Of a stretch of DNA of 64,000 nucleotides, positions 9,341-18,336 are shown piece after piece. The DNA is from Streptomyces sp. GS7 (GTDB lineage Bacteria > Actinomycetota > Actinomycetes > Streptomycetales > Streptomycetaceae). The stretch lies in assembly GCF_009834125.1 (NCBI RefSeq), contig NZ_CP047146.1, positions 6,689,501 to 6,753,500 on the forward strand, in the 5' to 3' direction. The notes under the pieces are model-generated. The model saw only the letters and a program-made list of their open reading frames with translations. It made no database searches and was not told the origin of the DNA. Each line of letters opens with the position of its first letter. Within the stretch, counting starts at the first letter, position 1. The translations under genes and the position numbers were made by a program.

Positions 9341-9386
9341 CCCTGCAGCGCTGTGTGGTGCAGGGCTGTGCAGTGCAGTGCCCTGC
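9341..9386 (-). promoter_or_regulatory. Alternating inverted repeats upstream of the nucleobase permease
   Basis: Read on the minus strand, GCAGGGC (9386-9380) can pair with GCCCTGC (9366-9360). The same middle segment can instead pair with TGCAGGG further downstream (9347-9341). The two hairpins are mutually exclusive. This fits an attenuator or a multi-site operator 45-90 bp before the permease start. Function is inferred. Confidence 0.45.
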
Positions 9387-9493
9387 ATTGCGTATTGCGT
9401 CCCGGTTCGCCTGGACATCCTTCGATCAGCGGAGCAAAGTCCGGCATTTCCATGGAATTTTCAGGTGCCGGCTCATCGGGGCGATCACCTTAG

Positions 9494-9523
9494 TTGACCT
9501 CCGGCGCTCCGCGCGAGTAACCG
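9494..9523 (+). promoter_or_regulatory. Possible sigma-70-type promoter for the FHA-ABC gene
   Basis: TTGACC (9494-9499) and TAACCG (9518-9523) are spaced by 18 bp and lie 38 bp before the ATG. The -10 match is weak. Confidence 0.3.
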
Positions 9524-9560
9524 CGGGCGGGCGCGGGGCAGTCGCCGTAAAATCTGAGAT

Positions 9561-11921
9561 ATGGCTGAGCGGCCGGATGCGTCGCATGCGCCCGAACTCG
9601 TCGTCGAGTCGGACGGCGGCGCCCAGGTGATCACCCCGGACCACGCGTATCACGTGGGCCGGGACCCGGCCAGCGACCTCGTCCTGAAGGACTCCCGGGT
9701 CTCCTGGCACCACGCCGTGCTGCGCGCCTCCGAAGGCCACTGGCTGGTGGAGGACGAGGGCAGCACGAACGGCACCTACACCGACGGGCGGCGGGTGCAG
9801 CAGTCCGGCGTCGGGCCGGGCAGCGTGATCCGCTTCGGCAACCCCGCCGACGGCCCGTGCGCAGTACTCAGCGGCATCCCCCGGCCCAAGCGGTCGGGGC
9901 GCCCCTCGTCCGTGTCGTACCCGGCGGCCACCCACACCTTCCGGCGGCCCAGTACGGTCCGGCCGCTTCCGTCGGCGCGCACCACCCGGATCGGCCGGGC
10001 GGCCGACAACGACCTGGTGGTCGACGACCTGGCGGTCTCGCGGCGGCACGCAGAGCTGCGCGCCGGTCCGGGAGACCACGAACCCGGAGGCTACGAAATC
10101 GTGGACCTGGGAAGCCACAACGGCACCTATCTCAACGGCCGTCCCGTCGAGCGGGCCCCGGTGCTGCCAGGCGACATCATCGGCATCGGCCACTCCGCGT
10201 TCGTCCTCGTCGGCGACCAGCTCCAGGAGTTCGTCGACACCGGCGAGGTGTCGCTCGACGTACAGGAGCTGTCCGTACGAGTCGGCGGCAACCGCGACCG
10301 CAGGACCCTGCTCGACCAGGTGTCCTTCCCGGTGGGTGAGAAGTCGCTGCTGGCCGTCGTCGGCCCCAGCGGGGCGGGCAAGTCGACGCTGCTGAACGCG
10401 CTGACCGGGCTGCGGCCGGCCGACCAGGGCACCGTCCTCTACGACGGCCGCGACCTCTACCGGGACTACGCCGAACTGCGCCGGCGCATCGGACTCGTCC
10501 CGCAGGACGACATCCTGCACACCCAGCTCACCGTCCGCCGCGCCCTCGGTTACGCGGCGGAGCTGCGCTTCCCCGAGGACACCGCCCCGGCCGAACGGGA
10601 GGCCCGGGTCGACGAGGTGATCCGCGAACTGGGCCTCGTCGACCGGGCCGACCTGCCGATCCACCGCCTCTCGGGCGGCCAGCGCAAACGCGTCAGCGTG
10701 GCGCTGGAGCTGCTGACCAAGCCGTCGCTGCTCTTCCTCGACGAGCCGACGTCCGGCCTCGACCCGGGGATGGACCGGTCGGTGATGCACATGCTGCGCG
10801 GGCTGGCGGACGACGGCCGCACGGTCATCGTGGTCACCCACAGCGTGCTGAGCCTGGACGTCTGCGACCGGCTGCTGGTGATGGCGCCGGGCGGCACCAT
10901 CGCCTACTACGGGCCGCCGGAAGAGGCACTGCCGTTCTTCGGGTTGGCCGAGTGGCCGGAGGCGTTCGAGGCGTTCGAGAACGACCAAGGGCGGGACTGG
11001 GCGGGCGAGTTCCGGGCCTCGCCGCTGTACCGGAGGTATGTGGCCGCGGAGACCCGACAGCCGCCGCGGGCCCCCGAGCCCCGCGAACCGGTGCCCGAGC
11101 CGGCGACCCGGCACCCGGGCAGGCAGCTGTGGACGCTGATGCGGCGGTATGCGGCGGCGCTGTCGTCGGACCGCACGTTTCTGATCATCATGGTGGCGCT
11201 GCCGTTCGTGATGGGCGGGATGGCGCACGGCCTGAGCACCGGGAAGCTGACCTCGGACTCGGCGTCGAACGTGCTGCTGATCCTGTGCGTCGGCGCGGTG
11301 CTGACCGGCTCCGCCAACGCGGTCCGCGAACTGGTCAAGGAGCGGGTGATCTACCAGCGGGAGCGGGCGGTGGGGCTGTCCCGGTCGGCGTATCTGCTCT
11401 CCAAGGTGCTGGTGCTCGGGACCGTCACGGTGGTCCAGGCGGTGGTGCTGACGCTGGTCGCGCTGGTCGGGGTGGACCTCAACACCCCGGGCGGCAAAGG
11501 GGTGCTGATGCCACCGCTGCTCGAAATCACGCTTGCCGTGGCGCTGTTGGCGTTCACCGCGATGATGCTGGGCCTGCTGGTGTCCGCGCTGGTGCGCAAG
11601 GAGGAGGTCACCATGCCGCTGCTGGTCCTCCTCGCGATCGTCCAGGTGGTGTTCTGCGGGGCGCTGCACTCGCTGCGCGGCACACCGGTGCTGGAGCAGC
11701 TGTCGTGGCTGGTGCCGTCCCACTGGGCGCTCGGGGCCATGGCGGGCACCGTCGGCCTGTACCGGCTGCAACCGGGACCGATCACCGCGGACCCGCTGTT
11801 CCGGCACGCGGCCGGCCCGTGGCTGCTGGACATGGGGATGCTGGTGGTGCTGTCGACGGTGCTCGGCTTCCTCGTCTACCGGCTGCTGCGGCGGCACGAG
11901 CCCGAGATCATGCGTCAGTAG
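9561..11921 (+). CDS. FHA-FHA-ABC transporter (ATPase and permease in one chain)
   Basis: 786 residues. There are two forkhead-associated domains (about 25-95 and 140-215), each with the GR...S.H...NGTY signature (VGRDPASD / STNGTY, IGRAADND / SHNGTY). These bind phosphothreonine. Next is an ABC ATPase: Walker A GPSGAGKST near residue 270, signature LSGGQRKR near 368, Walker B LLFLDEPTSG near 389. An ABC-2-type membrane domain with about six helices occupies 530-780. It matches the ABCG-like half-transporter layout and probably exports a lipid or other hydrophobic compound. The Ser/Thr kinase two genes downstream is the obvious source of the phosphothreonine mark. Ribosome site weak. Confidence 0.9.
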   Translation: MAERPDASHAPELVVESDGGAQVITPDHAYHVGRDPASDLVLKDSRVSWHHAVLRASEGHWLVEDEGSTNGTYTDGRRVQQSGVGPGSVIRFGNPADGPCAVLSGIPRPKRSGRPSSVSYPAATHTFRRPSTVRPLPSARTTRIGRAADNDLVVDDLAVSRRHAELRAGPGDHEPGGYEIVDLGSHNGTYLNGRPVERAPVLPGDIIGIGHSAFVLVGDQLQEFVDTGEVSLDVQELSVRVGGNRDRRTLLDQVSFPVGEKSLLAVVGPSGAGKSTLLNALTGLRPADQGTVLYDGRDLYRDYAELRRRIGLVPQDDILHTQLTVRRALGYAAELRFPEDTAPAEREARVDEVIRELGLVDRADLPIHRLSGGQRKRVSVALELLTKPSLLFLDEPTSGLDPGMDRSVMHMLRGLADDGRTVIVVTHSVLSLDVCDRLLVMAPGGTIAYYGPPEEALPFFGLAEWPEAFEAFENDQGRDWAGEFRASPLYRRYVAAETRQPPRAPEPREPVPEPATRHPGRQLWTLMRRYAAALSSDRTFLIIMVALPFVMGGMAHGLSTGKLTSDSASNVLLILCVGAVLTGSANAVRELVKERVIYQRERAVGLSRSAYLLSKVLVLGTVTVVQAVVLTLVALVGVDLNTPGGKGVLMPPLLEITLAVALLAFTAMMLGLLVSALVRKEEVTMPLLVLLAIVQVVFCGALHSLRGTPVLEQLSWLVPSHWALGAMAGTVGLYRLQPGPITADPLFRHAAGPWLLDMGMLVVLSTVLGFLVYRLLRRHEPEIMRQ

Positions 11922-11958
11922 CCGAGAGGGCGCGCGGGCGCGCGCCGAGGAGCCGCTT

Positions 11959-12726
11959 GTGACCTCGCCGGACTTCCTTCCCAGCCATGTCGTCCCGCCG
12001 GGCGGGCTGGCGACCTGGGCGGCGCCGGACGCCACCCGGCCGCTGGTGCCGCTCGATCCGCTGCTGCCCGTGCAGGTCGTGGAGCGGCGCGGCGACTGGG
12101 CGCTGGCGCTCTGCTCCAACGGCTGGTCGGCGTGGGTGGACGGGCGGCTGCTGCTGTCCGTGCCGCACGGCCCGCCGGCCGCCGGGCAGGCCGCCGCCCG
12201 GACCGCGGACCCCCGGCCGCTGCTGGGCACCACGGAGGGCGCGCTGGGCCGCTACCGGCAGCTGGTGGACGAGCTGCTGGCCGGGCGGCTGGACGGGGAG
12301 TCGTTCGGTGCGCGGACCCGGGGGACGCGGGTGGGGGTGGTGGTCGACGGCGACGCGATGTGGCTCTACGACGCGCGGCACGAGCGGTGGTGCTACTGCG
12401 ACGGAGCGGCGCTCCAGACGTTCGCGGTGGCCCAGGCGCCCTCGGCGGATGCGGGCGGGCCCGGGGAGAAGGAGGGTGCGGGGAGCGCGGGGAGTGCGGG
12501 GAGTGCGGCGGGGGCGGACGCGGGACGGGGTGCGGGTCCGGCTTCGGGTTCGGGGCCGGGGCACGCCGCGGAGCCGGCGCCGTCGCGCCTGCCCTCCTGG
12601 CCGGAGCGACCGTCCGAACCGCCGCCGCACCGGCCGGCTTCCGGCTCCCCGGCCGGCTCCGGCGGCTCCGCCGAGCCGGGCGGCCCGCCGCCCGAACCGC
12701 CGCCGCGGCCGGGTGACTTCCGGTGA
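11959..12726 (+). CDS. SH3-like domain protein with low-complexity tail, function unknown
   Basis: 255 residues from GTG with GAGGAG just upstream. The first about 60 residues look like a small beta-barrel: VQVVERRGDWALALCSNGWSAWV is an SH3b-like pattern. The middle (residues 90-150) is globular, and the last about 100 residues are Gly/Ala/Ser/Pro-rich repeats. No signal peptide or membrane helix is seen, so it is probably cytosolic. It lies 37 bp after the FHA-ABC gene, and its stop overlaps the kinase start (GTGA, 12723-12726), so it belongs to the same operon. It may be a scaffold or a kinase substrate; that is inference. Confidence 0.75.
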   Translation: MTSPDFLPSHVVPPGGLATWAAPDATRPLVPLDPLLPVQVVERRGDWALALCSNGWSAWVDGRLLLSVPHGPPAAGQAAARTADPRPLLGTTEGALGRYRQLVDELLAGRLDGESFGARTRGTRVGVVVDGDAMWLYDARHERWCYCDGAALQTFAVAQAPSADAGGPGEKEGAGSAGSAGSAAGADAGRGAGPASGSGPGHAAEPAPSRLPSWPERPSEPPPHRPASGSPAGSGGSAEPGGPPPEPPPRPGDFR

Positions 12727-13757
12727 ACGGGCAGTCCGCGCAGCGGGACCGCTCCACCGTCCCCGACTCCTCCGGTCTGCGGGGCCGCCGGATCGCCGGC
12801 TATCTGCTCCAGGACGAGATCGGGCGGGGCGGCATGGCGGTGGTCTACCGTGCCGAGGACCTGAAGCTGGGGCGCACGGTGGCACTGAAGCTGCTGGCGC
12901 CCGAACTCGCCCGCAACGACACCTTCCGCAAGCGGTTCGCGCACGAGTCGCGGGTGGCCGCGGCGATCGACCATCCGCACATCGTGCCGGTCTTCGAGGC
13001 CGGGGAGACCGAGGGGCTGCTCTACATCGCCATGCGCTACGTCCAGGGCAGCGATCTGCGGGCGCTGCTGGACCGCGACGGCCGGCTGCCGCTGGAGACC
13101 GCCTGCCGGATCGCGCTCCAGGTGGCCTCCGCGCTGGACGCCGCCCATGCCCACGACCTGGTGCACCGCGACGTGAAACCGGGCAACATCCTGGTCGCGG
13201 AGGGCACCGACAGCGACCGGCCGGAGCACGTCTACCTCACCGACTTCGGGCTGACGAAGAAGTCCCTGTCGCTGACCGGCTTCACCAGCGTCGGCCAGTT
13301 CGTCGGCACGCTCGACTACGTGGCGCCCGAGCAGATCTCGGGCCGCCCGGTGGACGGCCGGTGCGATGTGTACGGGCTGGCCTGCGTCGCCTACGAGATG
13401 CTGACCGGGGCGCCGCCGTTCCGGCGCGAGGACGACATGGCGCTGCTCTGGGCGCATCAGTACGACCCGCCGCCGGCCCCGAGCGAGCTGCGGCCGGACC
13501 TGCCGCCGGGGGTCGACGCGGTGTTCGTCCGCGGGCTGGCCAAGACACCGGAGGACCGCTACGAGACCTGCCGGGGGTTCGTGGAGGCGCTCCGGGCGGC
13601 GGGGCGGACCGCGGCGCCCGGTGCCGCGCCCCCGGCGCCCGCGCCGACGCGGGTGGACGACCGGGCGGCCCGGGGCGGCCCGCCGGGCACCGCTCCCCCG
13701 CCGCCACCGCGCTGGGCGATCCCGGTGTTCCCCGGCCGCGCCGCCCGGGGACCGTAG
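12723..13757 (+). CDS. Soluble PknB-like serine/threonine protein kinase
   Basis: 344 residues. Complete kinase domain: glycine loop IGRGGMAVVY, catalytic lysine VALKLL, HRDVKPGNIL near residue 147, DFG near 173, and activation loop with several Ser/Thr before GTLDYVAPEQ. The family usually has a transmembrane helix and extracellular sensor; here the chain ends in a short Pro/Ala-rich tail, so it is probably cytosolic. Start GTG overlaps the previous stop. With the FHA-ABC exporter in the same operon, it likely controls transport by phosphorylation. The next gene is convergent. Confidence 0.93.
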   Translation: MNGQSAQRDRSTVPDSSGLRGRRIAGYLLQDEIGRGGMAVVYRAEDLKLGRTVALKLLAPELARNDTFRKRFAHESRVAAAIDHPHIVPVFEAGETEGLLYIAMRYVQGSDLRALLDRDGRLPLETACRIALQVASALDAAHAHDLVHRDVKPGNILVAEGTDSDRPEHVYLTDFGLTKKSLSLTGFTSVGQFVGTLDYVAPEQISGRPVDGRCDVYGLACVAYEMLTGAPPFRREDDMALLWAHQYDPPPAPSELRPDLPPGVDAVFVRGLAKTPEDRYETCRGFVEALRAAGRTAAPGAAPPAPAPTRVDDRAARGGPPGTAPPPPPRWAIPVFPGRAARGP

Positions 13758-13786
13758 CGGCGGGCGGCCCGGAGCGCGGGGCCCGT

Positions 13787-15118
13787 TCAGCGCTCCGGCG
13801 GGCGGGCGTCCTCCGCGTCCGGGGCTTCTCCGCGGTGGCGTACCCGCCGGGCCAGCAGGCTGCCGAGGAATCCGGTGACCAGGCCCCAGGCGGCACCCGC
13901 CCCGACCAGCCGCCACAGCTGCGGCTCCAGGGTGACGCCGCCGCCGAGGTTGCCGGTCAGGTCCCCGACGCCGATCAGGGAGAGCCCGTAGTGGGCGTCG
14001 ATCCGGGTGACCAGTCCGACGACGAGCAGGGTGAGCGCCAGCGCCACCGCCATCTCCAGGGCGCAGCGCCACGCCGGCAGCCGGGCCGGGGAGCGGACCG
14101 CGGCGGCGAACGCGGCGCCGAGCAGCACCACGGCCGCCAGCACCACCAGCAGCCAGACCCGCCCGTCGTGCTCCCCGATCGAGCCGAGGTCGAGGGTGTG
14201 CGTGCCGCGCCGGGTGTGCAGCACCTCGTCCAGGATGTGCGGCAGCGGCAGCCCGAGGGCCTTGTCGACGTGGCCGGACCAGCCGCCGCCGGTGCCGATG
14301 CCCAGCGCCAGCCAGGCCAGGTTCGGCAGTCCGAGCAGGATGACCGCGAGCGTCTGCGCCGGCCGGTCCCTGGTGATCAGTTCGATCACGCCGACGACCA
14401 GCCCGACCGCCGCGTAGACCAGCAGCGTCAGCAGCATCGCGAACGCGGGCGGCCGTACGGAGTCCTGGAAGTGCAGCAGCCGGGAGGAGAGCGGCGCCCT
14501 GCGGGACACCAGGAAGGTCAGCGCGAGCACCGCCAGCACCCACAGCAGCCCGAAGCCGAGGGTGGCCGGGACGTCGGCGCGGAAACCGACGGTGGGGGTG
14601 GTGCCGAGCACGGCGCCGAGCTCGTCGGCGATGTCGTTGCCGACGGTGATGGTGAAGTCGTGGTGGGCGGCGAGCGCGAGCAGCAGCAGAAGGACCAGCC
14701 AGCACGCGGCCGTCCGGGCGATCCGGCCGAGCAGTTCGCCCGTGGAGGCCACCGCGCGGTGGCGCAGCGGCAGCAGGAAGACGGCCGCGGTCACCAGGGC
14801 GCCGGCCAGGGTCACCGACAGCGGGACGACGTCGAGGGCGGCGTGCGCCTGGACGATGATCCCGGCGTCGCCGGCGGCGTCGACCGAACCGCCGGCCGCG
14901 GTGACGACGGCCGCCGCGACGACCGCGGGGAACGCCCCGCCGGGCAGACCGGCCGCGCCGGCCGCCCACAGGCCGAGGGCGGCGACCACCAGCATCGTGA
15001 CCAGGCCGGCCAGCGCGGTGCCGAGGGCCTCCGCCCAGCCCCGGAGGAACGGCGGGCCGCCGCCGGGGGGTGCCGGGCTTCCGGCGCCGGCCGCTGCCGG
15101 GCCGCGCATCTGGCTCAC
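13787..15118 (-). CDS. Streptophobe-like multi-pass membrane protein
   Basis: 443 residues from GTG with GCAGGAGG upstream; an ATG three codons later is less well spaced. About ten hydrophobic helices with the repeating layout of the Streptomyces family called streptophobe, including the AAGGSVDAAGDAGI segment followed by VPLSVTLAGALV. Function is unknown for the whole family. It is convergent with the kinase gene (29 bp apart) and divergent from the DUF6777-like gene. Families like these recur together with kinase/FHA genes in Streptomyces, as far as I recall, which is why I group them as a cassette. Confidence 0.75.
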   Translation of the reverse strand: MSQMRGPAAAGAGSPAPPGGGPPFLRGWAEALGTALAGLVTMLVVAALGLWAAGAAGLPGGAFPAVVAAAVVTAAGGSVDAAGDAGIIVQAHAALDVVPLSVTLAGALVTAAVFLLPLRHRAVASTGELLGRIARTAACWLVLLLLLALAAHHDFTITVGNDIADELGAVLGTTPTVGFRADVPATLGFGLLWVLAVLALTFLVSRRAPLSSRLLHFQDSVRPPAFAMLLTLLVYAAVGLVVGVIELITRDRPAQTLAVILLGLPNLAWLALGIGTGGGWSGHVDKALGLPLPHILDEVLHTRRGTHTLDLGSIGEHDGRVWLLVVLAAVVLLGAAFAAAVRSPARLPAWRCALEMAVALALTLLVVGLVTRIDAHYGLSLIGVGDLTGNLGGGVTLEPQLWRLVGAGAAWGLVTGFLGSLLARRVRHRGEAPDAEDARPPER

Positions 15119-15329
15119 GCTGCCTCCTGCGGGGCGCGGTACGGGGGTGTGGGGCGGGCCCCGGTTGCTGCTCGTGGGGCGGGGGTTGGCGTCCCGGCCA
15201 CCGTAAGCACGGGGGCCGCCGCCCCGCTTGCGGAGCACGCCGGTCAGCCGCACACAATGGTCTGAACCTGTATGGATACGGGCAAAATCCTCGGATCTGG
15301 ATGGCCCGAAAGCGCCGGAAGAGGGACCT

Positions 15330-16562
15330 GTGACATCTCCACCGCCGCCGGAAGGCCAGGCGCCGGGGCAGCCGACCGGCCCCCCGTCGGGGCCGCTGTC
15401 CGGCTCCCCGTCCGAGCCCCCGCACGAACCGACCCGCCCCTGGCAGCAGCCGGAGCAGTCCACCGCGCCGGGCGGACCGGCTCCCCCGCGCGGCCCCGGC
15501 GACGGGGGCGGGGGCGGGGGCGGCGGAGGCGGCGGCCCGGGCGGCGGACCCGGCGACGGGCGGCCCTGGTGGCGTTCGGCGCCGCGGGTGGCGATCATCG
15601 CGGGCGCGGTGGTGCTGGCCGTGGTCCTGGCCGTGGTGTTCACGCGGATGGGCGGCGGCTCCGGCAAGGGCGAGCTGTTCCTGCAACCGGCCGGCGCCGC
15701 CGGCAACGACCCGTTCACCGAGTCGACGGCGGAGAACGGCGGCGCGCCCGCGTCGCCGGTGCCCGGCCCACCGGCTCGGGGCGACGGCAAGGTCACCGTC
15801 GTCGAGGGGTCGGCGCCCGGCCTGTACGGCGGCAGCCGCGACGCCGCCAGCTGCGACGTCGAGAAGCAGATCCGCTATCTGCGGGCCAACTCGGACAAGG
15901 CGCGGGCGTTCGCCGCCGTCCAGGGCAGGACCGCGGACGCGCTGCCGGCGTATCTGCGGTCGCTGACCTCCGTGCAGCTGCTGGCGGACACCCGGGTGAC
16001 CAACCACGGCTACAAGGACGGCCGGGCGACCGGCTACCAGGCGGTGCTCCAGGCGGGCACCGCGGTGCTGGTCGACGCGTACGGGGTGCCGCGGGTGCGC
16101 TGCGCGTGCGGGAACCCGCTGACGCCGCCGGTCGCCATCCAGGGCGCACCGAAGCCGGTCGGCAAGCCCTGGCCCGGCTACCAGCCGTCGAAGGAGGTGA
16201 CGGTCCGGCGGGCGCCGGCGCCGGTCGGCAGCTTCGTGCTGCTCGACCCGCAGACGGGGCAGTACTTCAGGCGTCCCGAGAGCGACGACGGCAGCACGGA
16301 CACCGCGACACCGGCGCCGTCGGAATCGCCGTTCGGCCCCGGGTCGACCTCGCCCTCGGGCTCCACGTCGGCGTCGCCGCGGTCCCCATCCGGGACCGGA
16401 GCCTCGCCGTCCGGCGCGACGTCGCCCGGCGAGACGCCGTCGGGATCCCCGGGGTCGCCGGGATCGCCGGGATCGCCGCCGGCGCAGGTCACCCCCGGGC
16501 CCGGTACGCCCCAGGGGCCGAGCACCCCACCGCAGCCCGGCACCCCCGGGCAGTCGTCCTAG
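15330..16562 (+). CDS. DUF6777-like single-pass membrane protein with low-complexity ends
   Basis: 410 residues from GTG with AGAGGG about 5 nt upstream. A Pro/Gly-rich cytoplasmic segment (about 75 residues, with a run of nine glycines) is followed by one transmembrane helix (about 90-110). An outside domain begins ELFLQPAGAAGNDPFTEST, which I associate with DUF6777. It has four conserved-looking cysteines (DAASCD, RCACGNP). The C-terminal 90 residues are Ser/Pro/Gly repeats, perhaps a wall-spanning stalk. Function unknown. The proline-rich N-terminus could bind the SH3-like protein of the cassette; this is speculative. Confidence 0.7.
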   Translation: MTSPPPPEGQAPGQPTGPPSGPLSGSPSEPPHEPTRPWQQPEQSTAPGGPAPPRGPGDGGGGGGGGGGGPGGGPGDGRPWWRSAPRVAIIAGAVVLAVVLAVVFTRMGGGSGKGELFLQPAGAAGNDPFTESTAENGGAPASPVPGPPARGDGKVTVVEGSAPGLYGGSRDAASCDVEKQIRYLRANSDKARAFAAVQGRTADALPAYLRSLTSVQLLADTRVTNHGYKDGRATGYQAVLQAGTAVLVDAYGVPRVRCACGNPLTPPVAIQGAPKPVGKPWPGYQPSKEVTVRRAPAPVGSFVLLDPQTGQYFRRPESDDGSTDTATPAPSESPFGPGSTSPSGSTSASPRSPSGTGASPSGATSPGETPSGSPGSPGSPGSPPAQVTPGPGTPQGPSTPPQPGTPGQSS

Positions 16563-16581
16563 AGCGGGCCCGACGGGTCCG

Positions 16582-16608
16582 GGCCCGACGGCCGGCAGCC
16601 GTCCGGCC
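16582..16608 (+). terminator. Terminator hairpin after the DUF6777-like gene
   Basis: GGCCCGACGGC / GCCGTCCGGCC arms (11 bp, one mismatch) around a CGGCA loop, 20 bp after the stop. Confidence 0.65.
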
Positions 16609-16761
16609 CGGACACTCGGCCCCTTCCGTCCCCATGGATATCGAACTGTGTCCTAATTATTCGATGCACCGCACAACCTCCGAAGCAGACAAAACGTCTG
16701 GATATGCGGCGGATGCCACCGTCTCCGCCGCTCTCAGCTGTTCTGCTTTGGAGGGACCTTC

Positions 16762-17937
16762 GTGCACGCCGGAACACGTCGCCACACCGCCCGGTTGATA
16801 CCCGCCCTGCTGGCGGCGGGACTCCTGATGACCGCGTGCGGCACCGGCGCCGGTTCGTCCGAGGCGGCCGGGCCGGCGGCCAAGGTGACCGTCACCCCGG
16901 CCGCCGGCGCCACGCCGGCGAAGCTCGGCTCGCCGATATCCGTGAAGGCCGACGGGGGGAAGCTGACCGCGGTCGACGTCAAGGACGACAAGGGGGCGAC
17001 GGTTCCCGGCAAGCTGGCGGCTGACGGTACGTCATGGAAGTCGGAGGGCAGGGTCCGCCCGAAGACCACGTACACCGTGCACACCAAGGCCACGTCGGCG
17101 AAGGGCAAGGAGTCCGCCGCCACCGCCACCTTCACCACCGAGCAGGCCGACAAGGTCAACAAGCTCACCAACACCCCCGGCAACGGGCAGACGGTGGGCA
17201 CCGGCATGCCGGCCTCGATCCTCTTCGACCACCCCATAGCCAAGGACCGGCGCGCCGAGATCGAGAAGGCCCTGAAGGTCACCACCCAGCCGCACGTCGA
17301 GGGCGCCTGGGGCTGGGTCACTGACTGGTCGGGCAAGGACCGGATCGACTGGCGGCCCAAGGACTACTGGCCGGCCGGCACCAAGGTCTCCGTCAAGGGC
17401 GCGCTGTCCGGGGTCAGTTCCGGCGACGGCGGCTGGTTCGTCCGGGACTACGACTTCGGCTTCACCATAGGCGCCGACCACAAGGCCGTCATCGACGTGC
17501 CCTCGCACACCCTGACGATGTACGAGAACGGCAAGCCGGTCGGCAGCGTGAAGGGCTCCGCCGGCTCCGTGCAGGACCCCACCCGCGGCGGGGTGCACAC
17601 CGTACGCAGCAAGAACGCGGCGGAGACCATGGACTCCGCCACCATCGGGCACGGCGACGAGTGGATGCTGGACTCCCAGTGGGTCACCCACCTCACCGCG
17701 TCCGGGACGTTCCTGCACTCCGCGCCGTGGAACAAGTCCATCGGCGTGGTCAACAACAGCCACGGCTGCTTCGGGATGACCACCTCGGACGCCAAGCGGG
17801 TCTACGACTTCCTGACGGTCGGCTCCACGGTCGAGGTGAAGGGCAGCGCCAGCACCAAGAAGACCGGTGTCGGCAACGGCCTGGAGGTCTGGCAGGAGAC
17901 CTGGCAGCAGTGGCAGCAGCGCAGCGCCCTCAAGTAA
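16762..17937 (+). CDS. L,D-transpeptidase lipoprotein (Ig-like plus YkuD domains)
   Basis: 391 residues from GTG with GGAGGG 6 nt upstream. Lipoprotein signal peptide ending LLMTACG, so anchored outside the membrane. Two Ig-like beta domains (about 45-125 and 130-235) precede a YkuD catalytic domain. The catalytic motif HGCFGM has its cysteine near residue 335, and a conserved histidine lies upstream (TFLHSAP). Such enzymes make 3-3 cross-links in peptidoglycan. The layout equals mycobacterial LdtMt2-type proteins. CAGAC-AAAAC-GTCTG (16686-16700) in its upstream region may be regulatory. Confidence 0.92.
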   Translation: MHAGTRRHTARLIPALLAAGLLMTACGTGAGSSEAAGPAAKVTVTPAAGATPAKLGSPISVKADGGKLTAVDVKDDKGATVPGKLAADGTSWKSEGRVRPKTTYTVHTKATSAKGKESAATATFTTEQADKVNKLTNTPGNGQTVGTGMPASILFDHPIAKDRRAEIEKALKVTTQPHVEGAWGWVTDWSGKDRIDWRPKDYWPAGTKVSVKGALSGVSSGDGGWFVRDYDFGFTIGADHKAVIDVPSHTLTMYENGKPVGSVKGSAGSVQDPTRGGVHTVRSKNAAETMDSATIGHGDEWMLDSQWVTHLTASGTFLHSAPWNKSIGVVNNSHGCFGMTTSDAKRVYDFLTVGSTVEVKGSASTKKTGVGNGLEVWQETWQQWQQRSALK

Positions 17938-17944
17938 GGCCGGG

Positions 17945-18334
17945 TCAGCGGACCGTCAGGGTGCCTTTCATGTAGGGGTGGACGGTGCAGATGTAGGGGT
18001 AGCTGCCGGGCTTCGTGGGCGCGGTGATCACGGCGCTCTGCCCCTGCTCGAGGTTGCCGGTGTCGAAGGGCTTGCCGGCGCCGGTGGCCGTCACGGTGTG
18101 CGGCGCGCTGTCCTCGTTCACGACGGTGATCTTGGTCCCCGGCCGCACGGTCAGCGTGGCGGGCTGGTAGGCGAAGTCCTTGATGACGATCCGCGTCCGG
18201 GCGTTCCCCGGGGCGGAGGCCGAGGGGGCGGACGCCGACGGGGACGGGGACGGGCCGCCGCCGGTGTGCGAGCAGCCGGTGAGGGCGGCCAGGCAGAGCG
18301 CCGAGGCCGCCACCGCGATCCGTACCGGGCGCAT
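17945..18334 (-). CDS. Cupredoxin-domain lipoprotein (plastocyanin-like)
   Basis: 129 residues. Signal peptide with lipobox LAALTGC, a Ser/Pro linker, then an about 90-residue cupredoxin fold. All four type-1 copper ligands are visible: the histidine in APHTV, then C, H and M in ICTVHPYM. Probably a surface electron carrier or copper-binding protein. Its ATG lies 2 bp after the stop of the YxFxxD lipoprotein upstream, so the two form an operon. Convergent with the L,D-transpeptidase, 7 bp apart. Confidence 0.9.
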   Translation of the reverse strand: MRPVRIAVAASALCLAALTGCSHTGGGPSPSPSASAPSASAPGNARTRIVIKDFAYQPATLTVRPGTKITVVNEDSAPHTVTATGAGKPFDTGNLEQGQSAVITAPTKPGSYPYICTVHPYMKGTLTVR

Positions 18335-18336
18335 GG

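Noticed and set aside
11987..16007. Very long open frames on both strands (over 1,000 codons) across the kinase region
   Set aside because: They are by-products of high GC content. The peptides are Arg/Gly/Ala-rich without motifs, and they cross several well-supported genes.
15390..16560. Short tandem Gly/Pro/Ser codon repeats as a CRISPR or VNTR locus
   Set aside because: The repeats are in frame and encode low-complexity tails; no spacers or regular array are present.
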